This document shows positions 27,837 through 38,421 of a stretch of 64,000 nucleotides of DNA, piece after piece (positions within the stretch are counted from its first letter, which is position 1; each line of letters begins with the position of its first letter). The stretch is taken from NCBI GenBank assembly GCA_021397835.1, contig JAJFZO010000433.1, positions 248,001 to 312,000 of the forward strand. The letters run 5' to 3'. The notes beneath the pieces were generated by a model. It made no database searches. It was not told where the DNA came from and saw only the letters and a program-made list of their open reading frames with translations. Position numbers and translations under genes: made by a program. This DNA comes from Moringa oleifera. Lineage: Eukaryota; Streptophyta; Magnoliopsida; Brassicales; Moringaceae.

Positions 27837-29135
27837 AGAATTGTGCCCGATCCAGTCAAAACCTCTCTGTCTCTGTGATCCTGCTGACGATGGTGATCCG
27901 GCTATTGGCTTTTCCTTGGCCTCTCTTATGTTTGTATGTCCTTATTTTGATTGGGGATTGAAGAGACAGAGAGAGATGTGGCTGGGTTTCTGGTTCTGCT
28001 AGGTTGCAATGTCAGTTAGTGATGACTAAAAAGGGGGTTTTGCGTATAGCGCGTTAAAAAGAGTACTAATTTTCTTCATGTGGAAGCAAGAAGGAAAGTG
28101 TACGAGGATGGATGGAGACGACCAACTGACTGACGCGAGAGAAGAAAGAGAGAGTTGAAAATACCGTTGTGTCCCTCTTTAATGAGTCTGGTAAAGTCAG
28201 CTCCTTTACTAACGTGCGGGGGAGTGAACCGCCCGCTGGGCCGACGCTACAGAGCCTCCGCCAATTATACAAGGGGGGTTGCTGATTGAGTGATGGAGCC
28301 AGAGGGGGGCGGGGGGGAGGGACCGGCCAAGTCATCCGACTCACTCTCCACGACTTCAGTCAGACACTTAACCGACTGACTCACACGAGGACAAGCGTCA
28401 AAGACATTTTCTTTTTCTCTCAACGAAATCATTTTTATTGTATCCAAACAAACAAACAAGAGCAAGCCCAAGACCAAGCCCATGACCTACGGTTGAACTA
28501 CTCTCTTCATAAATCCAGGGTTCGTCACACGCCCACATGGTGGAAACCCATTAGCCCAGGTCGAAAATTTTAGATTTGCCGCGCTCAAGTCAAACCAGGA
28601 ACCCACGAACACAGCTTCGGATTTTGTCCCATTTACAAACCTGAGCCTCCGAGCCTTTTCAGAACCGAAGCCACGTCACTGCATTAAATCCCCATTAACC
28701 CCTCTTTTTCTCTCTCCTCTGTCTCTTCTTAGACATGTTGTTTGAAAACAGCAAACTCCACTGAGGTAATTATCTCCCGAAATTATTCAAATCCAAACCC
28801 TAATTCCTCCTCACTGATTGTTTCTTTTCTGATTTCCGTTTCAAGCCGTCTGATCGTATCGGTGCCTCTATCAACGCCAATCTAGCCCTCGACTTTACAT
28901 AAACTGAACCAAATGAAATAATGAATACAGAGAATCCCAGAGACTTCATTTCCTGCCAATAATACAAGCTGGTAAGTCTCTCTCTCCCTAAAATTATCAT
29001 GGGTTCTATCTTTTTGTCTATATTCATGTTTCTTGTGATCAGATGGTGTCGTCTAACGTTTCCATTCTAGTATAAAACCGCGGCTTTTTTAGCTCAGATC
29101 AGTTGCTTTGAAATGTTCCTTCTCTCTCAAAAGAC

Positions 29136-29140
<5 letters not shown>

Positions 29141-29174
<34 letters not shown>
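29141..29174 (+). repeat. CT microsatellite in NEAP leader intron
   Basis: Perfect run of 17 CT dinucleotides on the sense strand, within the presumed first intron. Confidence 0.95.
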
Positions 29175-29178
<4 letters not shown>

Positions 29179-29446
29179 AAGTTGATAGTGATGGTTTATC
29201 TATGTTTTTAAAAGAAAAAAGGATTTTTTTTTTGTATTTGATTTTCCCGAGAACGTTTCTGGTGGGAAAATTTGAATTTCTGGCGAAAATGTATGAATTT
29301 GGTTTCTTAGTTGCATGAGATCAGCTCAACTTTGAATTTTGGAAAAAGTGGATACCCATGTGAAGCTACTTCATCTCTCTCTCCGTCTCTTCTCCAACTC
29401 TCTTCACAATCATTTTTTATTTGGTAATACTGACAGACCCTTTACG

Positions 29447-29471
29447 TCTCTCTCTCTCTCTCTCTCTCTCT
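29447..29471 (+). repeat. Second CT microsatellite in NEAP leader intron
   Basis: About 12 CT units, 270 bases downstream of the first run, on the same strand. Confidence 0.9.
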
Positions 29472-29909
29472 GTTCATGATAGATTGATGGTTGTGGTGGA
29501 GAAAATAGATTTTATGCCATAAACATGCTTATAATTTTCTTGGACCAGATTTTCCGAAAGAATATTACTAAATAAGTAAATATCAACCGGTAGTCATTCC
29601 TTTCAATTGACTTCGGATTGGAACTTTCCAGTTAAAAATCTCAAAACACTTTACATGCTTATAAAGTTATATTTTTATTATTCATATTTCATTAGTGTTA
29701 TTAATTTTTCTTTTTTTCTTTTTTGCATCTTCTTGGAGTCCATTTAAATTAAATGCACAACTACCTTTCTCACATGCAGATACCAAGGGACCATAGCTTT
29801 CACTGCGAGAACCATTGACCGCTGATTTTCAGATTTTAAATTTGATTCAGGTGCATGCAGTCGCGTTTAGATCCTTAACCACGAAGTCCGAGCTGCTCTT
29901 TTGTCACTG

Positions 29910-32789
29910 ATGTCAGTTTCTGGTGAATCAATGGTGTCATCATCCTCGTCGGTTTCTAGTAGAGAGGTTGATCCATTATTGAATGATTTGAATGAGAAGA
30001 AGCAGAGTTTCCGGCGAAACGTTGTCTCGTTAGCGGCGGAATTGAAAGAGGTCAGGAGCCGCCTGGCGTCTCAGGAGCAATCCTTTGCTAAAGAAACCCT
30101 TACAAGAAAGGCATGTGATTGGTGATTTGGGGTTCTTTTTGTGTTCTTCTGAGAAAAAGTGTTGCAATCTTGAATTCAATTATTTGATTGATTTCTCTTT
30201 TCTGGCTCTTTTTGCATTGTGGGGTCATGTGGGTTTGTTTATTGGAACTAAGTGGTGGTTCTCGCTGGGTTCATTTTTATAAGCAGGAAGCAGAGACAAG
30301 GGCAAAGAACATGGAGGATGAGATTTGTAAGTTGCAGAAGAGATTAGAAGAGAGAAATGGTCAGCTTCAAGCTTCATCATCTATTGCTGATAAGGTCCTG
30401 CTCATAATCTCTGTTCTTCAATCTGTTTCTATTTTCTTTTGTACCTCTTTAGTGTTGCGATTTCGTTTTGCCTTTTTTGATTGGTAAATTAAGAGTCAGT
30501 AATCATGAGTTGCGTGCTGTGTGTCGACTGAGTTGACAGTGTGTATGATCGTTGTTTTTAGCATCTTGATGTTTGGATGTTGTTATATTATCCACACGTC
30601 TATGCTTATCTTTTAGGACACCTTTTGGCTTTTCCTCTTTGTTTTTGGGTGGAACCCAAGGGAAGTACAGTGGAAGAGGTGTTGGTATTACAATATTGTT
30701 CTCATCATTTGTAACTTCAAAAGTTCAAAATTTTTGTCTTTATACATACTGGGTAGGCAAGGAAAATGAATTAGATCTCCAAATGAAACCTATTGCAGCC
30801 ATGTCTAAGTTTTTTATTTTAACTTCTATGTATTCCTTGCAACCAGTCCATTATTTCTTTTCCCTGGGATCCCTTGACTTGTATGAAGACCGCCTCCTTG
30901 GATACGACAAAAATGTGAAGATGCATTCCTATCTAGGTTCTTATACATGATACAAAGTATCATAGCAAATACTGATTCCAGCTTTCATCTTCAAATTGCT
31001 ACATGCAGAAAAACATTTCATAATGGCATTTATAGTTTTCACATACACAGACATGTGCAAATGTGTTTCATTTGCCTGTAAGGTTACCTATTTAGTAACA
31101 ATCCAATAAGTGTTTTAACATAGCCAAAAGATGCAATTAAGAGTAAGTGACCCACTTAAAACACATCCAAAAATGTAAGAATGTGAGTGGTTTAAGTATT
31201 TTCGGGCTTTTCACATCTAAAGACAGATTGAATGATAATTTAACAGATCAACCACTTTACTAAATACTTTGAGTGTGCCCAATAGAATTGTTCTTCAGGT
31301 TGTTTATTATTTCACTTGCATTTGGAAATAATTAAATACTGTTACTTGGCTGGTTGTATTGCTTGGGATAATCGCCTTTTTAATAATTTTTCTATTTTGG
31401 TAACACTTGATTTACTTTGTACCATCATTAAATCATGAGCATTTTATCACATAACTTTAGCTAACTGTAAGCTGTCATTTTCCATGTCAACTTCAACAAT
31501 CCTGATAACTTTTCTTAATGTGACACAGCACCTCAAGGAGTTGGATAATCTTAGATCGAAGCTTGCAGCAACTCAAGCAACAGCGGAGGCAAGTGCTGCA
31601 TCCGCTCAATCAGCACAGCTTCAGTGTTTGGCACTTCTAAAAGAATTAGATGAGAAGAATAGTTCATTAAAAGAGCATGAGGATCGTGTAACCAGGCTAG
31701 GAGAGCAGCTAGATAATTTGCAGAAGGATCTGCAAGCTAGAGATTCTTCCCAAAAGCAACTAAAGGATGAAGTTTTGAGAATAGAGCATGATATAATGCA
31801 AGCCAGTGCCAAGGCTGGGGCCAACAATGATTGTGTGCTGCGGAAATTGTTAGATGAAGTTTCACCTAAGAATTTTGAGAGAATCAATAAACTTCTTATT
31901 GCTAAGGATGAAGAAATAGCAAAACTGAAAGATGAAATCCGAATTATGTCTGCTCATTGGAAGCTGAAAACAAATGAGTTGGAATCTCAGGTACTATGAT
32001 CTCTAGCTGTATTGGCTATCTGCCTGATGGACAATTAAATTGTCTTTTCACCTTTTTTTTCTTCTGTTTGTTGTTATTTAATTTATGAGCTTCAACCTTT
32101 TGGTGAAACAGTTAGAGAAACAGCGGCGAGCTGATCAGGAACTGAAAAAGAGGGTATTGAAGTTGGAATTTTGTCTCCAGGAAGCTCGTGCTCAGACACG
32201 AAGGCTCCAAAGGGTAATCTTACTGTCTTTCCTTAAAACTTGTAAGCAAATGGCTGCAAATGTTATTTCTGTTAGTTTGCTGGTTTTTTCAGTCTTTTTA
32301 GCTTATGTCATAAATGTTAGACATGCAAGTCTATAGGAGCCTGTTTGTGCTTACATTTGCTTTATAGATTATGCCCTTACTGTACAATTCCACCAACCCC
32401 ACCCCAAATGATCATGAGTTGAAAAGCAATTATTGAATCTTACTATCTCTTTTCCCCACCTCTTCTTGCTCTTTTAAGGTCAAGTAAGCTGGCATTAGCT
32501 GTGCATATCATTTCAGTTCTCAAGATTGAGTCTTCATCACCGCTTTTCATCATTCTACTTCTCACCCTAAGATTGGGGTCGATTGAATGTTACTCATTTT
32601 CTTATTTATTCATAATGACAGATGGGAGAACGAAGGGACAAAGCAATCAAAGAACTCAGAGATCAGTTGGTCACAAAACAACAGGGTGAATCTGTGGCTG
32701 CTGAAAAGCAGAATTTCTGGGAAACCTCAGGTTTCAAGATTGTGGTTTCCGTGTCAATGTTGATTTTGGTGGTGTTTTCAAAGCGGTAA
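29910..32789 (+). CDS. NEAP: Nuclear envelope-associated protein (NEAP), coiled-coil with C-terminal membrane anchor, 346 aa
   Basis: Plant inner-nuclear-membrane protein family linked to SUN proteins and chromatin organisation. Exons: 29910-30110, 30287-30394, 31529-31990, 32112-32213, 32622-32789; every coding intron is phase 0. After a short Ser-rich N-terminus nearly all of residues 20-325 is heptad-like coiled coil rich in Glu, Lys, Leu and Gln, with basic clusters such as KKRVLKLEF and RRLQR that could act in nuclear import. It ends with one hydrophobic helix ([15 protein letters not shown]) and the tail SKR, the tail anchor typical of NEAPs. The first coding intron has no usable GT donor in frame: the join requires AAG|GCATGT, a GC-AG intron. 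The start is the ATG at 29910. Closest in position to Arabidopsis NEAP3, by gene order. Confidence 0.87.
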
Positions 32790-34054
32790 ACCCGATGCGG
32801 TATAAAGTAATCTAGTGTATACAAAGTGCCCTGAGTTAATTTGAATGGTTTAGGGAAAGCTATAGAACAATTTTCCATTGTCAAGACACTCAGTAGAGAG
32901 ATCTCAGATGTAGCATCAGTCAAGAACCAATTTTCATTATTTTCTTCAGAATTACAGTAGTTTCACAACAATATTTAGGGCATTATGGTTACCATATTTA
33001 GGTCACAGTTGATTAGTTAGCCGCCATCTTGTTTTGTGCATAGCATGATGACAATTATTTCAGTAGTTGTGGCAGATCATAGTTTTATGGAGGCTAGTTC
33101 TCAGTGGCAAAGTCCATCGTTGTCTTCTTTCTTTTAAAGACAGAATGTCTGTATATTCAATGATGGAAGAAATTGTGTTATTCTTATTATAGATGATTAT
33201 ACCAGCAAACTGAATCCCTCTTTGCTTGGACCATAATTTCACTGGTCCTGAAGAGATTATTGAAGTCAAGGTGTTTGGTAAGATGGAATCCTTTTTCTTC
33301 TCTCATCAAATCAGGTTGACAGCTACATTGGCATCCAATGAATGGTGGTTGCATTTGTGCCTCTCATGATAGCAGTTAAGGGACGGAATGCTCCTCCCAT
33401 AACCAACAATCTTTGCTGTCATAATGCAGTATTATTTACAGTCTTGACCTTTCAGGCCAAGCTTTTTGACTAATTTGCATACCCGTGTCTCTCAGACAAG
33501 AAATCCTATGTGGAGATGCTTAACAGGGATGAAATGATCTATTATTAAGGCACAGATTGCTATGTAAATTGAGTCGGGAAGAGTTTTGAGGAAAAAAATG
33601 ATTTAAGGCAGAGCTTGTGCTCACCATATCATGTGACCAAGGCAGAGTTTATTCCATGAATCCTCTACTTCTGACTACTGGAGTAAAGACCTCTACATGT
33701 ATTAGCCTTGTTTGGTATCTTGTGCTCACCATATCATGTGACCATTGAAATCAGTACATCAAAATGGTCATGAAGTGGGAAGAGAACTAAATATCTAATG
33801 ATTCATTCAAATAAGAAGGGGCATTACTATGCACAGTACTATGTAACTTACTGGTATACATCTCATCTCTACATCTCAAGGAAGTTCATGCTAACTAGTG
33901 TACCTTCTGCAGGATCTTCCTATCACATTTAGCTCTTTTTGCTCTCTTAACTCACAGAACTCTTCCTGCAGAAATGGTTCCTTGAACAAGTTGAACCACT
34001 AGAACTACTCTCTTTTGCTTGTGAACCATTTTATGTACATGCGAGTTCTTTCTT
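32790..34054. other. Convergent 3' regions of NEAP and X8 genes
   Basis: No gene seen. The two genes converge here. A 26-bp direct repeat (cttgtgctcaccatatcatg...) occurs at about 33614 and again at about 33719, 105 bases apart. Confidence 0.5.
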
Positions 34055-36224
34055 CTACATGTCCAGAATGATGATTCCAGCAACAAAGGATGTTATAAGA
34101 CCAATGCAACCAACAAAGACTTGCAAGCGGGATGAAATGGATGTTGTTGATGTGTTGACACTAGGAGGAGTATCAGACCCAAAAACAATTGGGTTACCTG
34201 AAGCAGGGTTGCCTGAATTCAACACAGTTGCTGGAGTGCCAGAGCTGCAAAAACATATATAAGATTATTTATCGAATTTAACCGGAACTGACAGCAAACA
34301 TTTTTCTATAAGAATGGACACTCTACCTGGAAACCCCTGTCCCTGATGATGATGATGTTGATGTTGTTGCTGGTGCCGTAGTTGGAGTTGATGTTGATGG
34401 TGATGTTGTTGTTGTTGATGATAACAATGGGTAAATGCAAGAACCAGTACCTATCAAGCATATATGAGAATTTGAGAAACCATTTTTAAAATTTTCTAAG
34501 CATTCAATAGAATGATAAACACAACAAGAAATAAAAGATTTCTTACTTGGATTGGAGCTAACTACATTAGCTGTCCCTCCAAAGTCACAACTGGATGCCA
34601 CTGGATTCTTTTGGTAATAGCTGTTGAAGGCATAGGAGGCATGATTTTGAAGAGTATTTGGATTATAACAGCTCCCACCTTGCTGTATCTGTGAGCAATC
34701 CGCACCTCCAATTCCACATGCATAGTCCAGTGCCGCCTGAAGTGCAGTCTCTGGTACTCCAATTTTCGCCACACACCAGCTCTGCCCTGGAATTGCCGGA
34801 GCATTTGTTGTCACTGGAGGATTGACTGGATTTGTGACTGGTGATGTCACAGGATTTGTGACTGGTGTTGTCACTGGGACATTTCCTGTTGGAGCTGGAT
34901 ATGTTGTTACAGGATTTGTTATGGGTTGTGCCCCTGGAACTGTAATTGGTGCCGGTGTTGTGACTGGATTGTTGATAGGCACTAGTGGATTCACAGGGTT
35001 TGTCGAGGGAACTGTGACTGGTGTGGTGGAGGGAATCGGGACAGGACTGGAAGCAGGATTAGTAGGCATTATAGTTACCGGGTCAGTCGGGGAGACTGTG
35101 ACTAGAGTTGGTGTGGTATTATCAGGTCTGGTGACTGGTGCTTTTGATATGGGAGTTATTGGTGTGTTGATTGTGTCACGTAAAGCTTTTTTGACGCTGC
35201 TCAGTAGTTCTCTGCCAGATGAAGGAAGTATGAGTTCTTCTTCCCTCTCAGGTTCCCTCACTTCAGCATATAGTTCAACTATCTGACCTCTAACCTTGCT
35301 GTTGTTTTCCAGATATTTTGAAACCTTGTCACTGAATCCAGCTACTTCAATGGAAGAAGGAACAGCAGCACTCTTGATTATCAAAATCATCGGAACATTG
35401 CAGCCAGAAAGAATGGAAGCTGCTTGATTAGCTCTTTCCATTGCAGACTGAATAAAGCGATCCCCCATGTTCAATTCTCCATCAATACTGGCTTCCACAA
35501 TGATGAAGGACCTAGTTTTGTTAATCAAACCACAAACCCTGTGCAGATCTTCTCCATGGGTTTCATTCAGATTTTCTATAAAGGAAAATGAAAATGCTAC
35601 TGACAACGGGACTTCGTAATCAAATCGAGAGCTCTTGAGAACTGAATGGATTGATTTCAAGGTGGATAGAAGCTCAGGTAAGTCGGTATGGCCCGGCGAG
35701 TCACCACTGCTGCTACTCAATAGGAAGCTTTTGATGTTCACATGTGGAAGAAATGTCATAATATGTGTTTTCAGCCATGAAGCAGCAGATGATTTGGAAT
35801 TAATCAAGGCTGTAACGAGGGTTCGGTTTAAGTAGACATCGACAGACACTCCGGAGTTGGACAGTGTACTTAGAACACTATTATCTGCAACAAAAACTCG
35901 AATCTGAGAGGAGGAGATCTCATTGAGCTTGAGAAAGGATATTGTTCTACTAGCTGATAGAGATGCAGTGTTTCCTCTTGCATGATAGGAGAAACCCACA
36001 AGAGTTCCTGTAATGTCAAAACTTTGAGCTGTGAATTCAAGCAAATTAGTTGTTTCTCATGGATTCTTGGGCAAAATAACAAAAGTTTTCTTTTTTTTTT
36101 TTTTTTCCTGTGAAAGTTTACAAGTAAAGGGCAAGTCGAGCAGTAGTAGTTACTTACCAGAAGAACAGAGAGAGTGAAGAGACAAGAGGAACAAGAAGAA
36201 GAACTCGGAAGCTCTGTTAGCCAT
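34055..36224 (-). CDS. Secreted X8/CBM43 protein with degenerate GH17-like domain, Pro/Thr linker and GPI-type tail, 620 aa
   Basis: Cell-wall or plasma-membrane surface protein expected to bind beta-1,3-glucan (callose). Exons in order: 36224-36158, 36028-34547, 34450-34327, 34244-34055 (all GT-AG, total 620 codons). Signal peptide at residues 1-22 (run of Phe/Leu). Residues about 24-300 follow the beta-1,3-glucanase (GH17) pattern ([10 protein letters not shown], then [14 protein letters not shown], then VYLNRTLV), but neither the NE nor the ExGWP catalytic motif is present. A Pro/Thr/Val linker with repeated NPVT-like units spans about 308-437. The X8 domain (about 439-522) has all six Cys, WCV, DC, GGSC, NSYYQ and CDFGGTA; its last Cys falls in exon 3. 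A Ser/Thr-rich stretch and a hydrophobic C-terminus (about 598-620, ending IIILDM) suggest a GPI anchor. As I recall, the Arabidopsis counterpart by position is At1g09460. Confidence 0.88.
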
Positions 36225-38421
36225 TATAATGAGAGGTTTTTCTCGGCCTAGAATGAGAACTGGATTTTTAATGTGATTTCTACAATGGCGGTGCTTAAAA
36301 GACAATGCACGCATGAAATCTGGAATAAAAAGCTGCCGACTGGTGAGAGAGAGAGAGAGAGAGGGAAAGGAAGATAAAGGAGAGGAAAGAAAAGGAAGAA
36401 AAAGTGAAAGGATGACAATGCAAAGGAAAGACGTTACTTTGTCATTAAGGATGGTGTTGGAAATGTCATGTCTCTCCATAGTCCATGGTATAAAGAATCA
36501 AAAGTGCTTTGCTTTTGCTTCTTTTATCTTTCCCAGAACCATTCAGTCAGGCTCAAAATCAAAAGCAGGCTTGGGCTTGGAAATGAAACAACACAACCAA
36601 ATGCATGAACTCCACTTCACAAAATCTGAGAAGGCCTGACTCCATCCCTACTGCAAATTGACTCAAAAAGGGTTTTGCAAATTGCATGACCCTCATCTGA
36701 AAAGAAATGTGGTATATTGCAGCATCTTTATTGATTCCAACAGCAATTCAATCTCTTAACAGATGAAAGAAAAGAAAAAACTATAATCTGCATACCCCTC
36801 AAAAAGTTGGAGCAGTCATTGCTGGGTTCATCTTTATCATAGCTTAAGAGGACTAATAGGATAAGAATAGCTAGTGGAACAGGAAGACTTGTGTCAGCAT
36901 CCAGTAATCTATATCCCCTCCTGCATCAGATCATTAAAAAGATAGGATCAGAGTCAATTTGGCTTAGCTCATTGAAAAGCAAGACTAAAAGAAGTTGATC
37001 ATTGCTTTAAGAAAAGCATTAGAATTGGATTTCAACAGATTAAGCACATGGAGAGTAACAGGCTGCCAGGGCTTTTTTACAGTAAACTGTTACTGCAACA
37101 GTTTGCTTTCTACCATTATCCTATTGCTGTTAGTGCCCACTTTCTTCTATGGATACTTTAATATTCTGATAAGTAGGGACAACCCATGTGGAATAATCTA
37201 TTGTGCTTCTTATCTTTCTGATTGTTGCATCAAAAGTACCTTCTCTGACTAGATCCCAGCCAAAAGCAAGCACACAGAAGGAGAATGCATTGCTGCTGAT
37301 AAGATTATACATACCACAACAACCCAGGAAACAAAAGTCTCTGCGTGAATCTTCAAAAGAGGAGCGTCTGCTATCTGCTCTCTGGCTTTTCTATTGCTCA
37401 GTAACAAGAAATTGATAAGAATCATCCATATCAAATCCTCCCTTAGAAAAACATGACACTCTCACAGTGAGCTTTGGGTGGCTGGTTCCTGACTAAATCA
37501 TAGTGATACAAGATTGAAGAATTCAAAAGTATTCTCAGCTGAAGTAAGTCACCATGTGAGTGTCTGCAACTTTTTGAACATATCATGCAAATTTCTTGCT
37601 GCAAGATGAAAAGTGGTCTAAACTGATTGTATGGAACTTCTTTCCAGATCATTGAAGCACTAAGTAGTTGGCTTAGCTAATATACTTTCAGACTTCCAAT
37701 CAAAAGAAAATTTAATTTGATGCCTATCAAAGAATAGCTATTTCTGCACGTTTGTCAATCATTAATTTCAAAATGCAACTTAGAATAAGCCTTGAAGATC
37801 CTAACTAGCATGTATTCTTTCATGGAAAAGACTCACCATAGCCATGACATTATATAATACTTCTACAGTATACTTATTTCTTCAGCTTTGTAAATCTTGA
37901 TAAGAAAAAATAATTCAATAAACTTTGCGTGAACATTTTAATAAAAAGGAATAATACTAAGAGCACATCAATTAAATATTCATTTACAGAAAGCTCCAAA
38001 CTTCAAAAACATCCAAATTCTCTTATAATCACATCCACAGGAACTGACTAGCGTAGGCAAGAGAATTCAAATTTCCAACACTGATCAGCATGTTATCCCA
38101 GTAAATTATGCTTAGAAAGCTAATGATGTCATCTGAGCTGGATCTGATATAGTTAACATCACGGAAGATGCTGAGAATTTTCACAGGAAATAACAATTGG
38201 ACAAAGTTTTCCCTTCAACATATATTTTTCGAAAGATGCTACAATGAGGATTCTATTTGTTTTTGCCATGTGACAATATCGAACATACAAAATAGAAGAT
38301 CCTCACTTTCAATTTAAGTCTTTTCATCCTATACAACATTACTCAGTGCCCACCTGAATTCAGTAGATACTGTACAAATGTGGCAATGCAAAATACAACC
38401 TTCTCGCATTTCATACCTTCT
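36225..38421. other. Intergenic between X8 promoter and haspin 3' end
   Basis: No gene recognised. GA runs at 36345-36363 are CT-rich on the X8 sense strand and lie about 120 bases upstream of its ATG, probably in the leader. The rest is AT-rich, with short ORFs that have no partners. Confidence 0.5.

Larger units (their letters stand above)
27837..29909. other. Divergent promoter region between NYN gene and NEAP gene
   Basis: Two genes start back to back. The plus-strand gene probably begins near 28700-28750 and has a leader intron from 28972 (donor GTAAGT) to 29779. Two CT runs lie in that intron. No ORF here shows a known family. Confidence 0.5.

Noticed and set aside
34822..35286. 154-codon plus-strand ORF rich in Val/Gly/Thr
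   Set aside because: Exact antisense of the Pro/Thr repeat linker of the X8 gene; repetition keeps the frame open.
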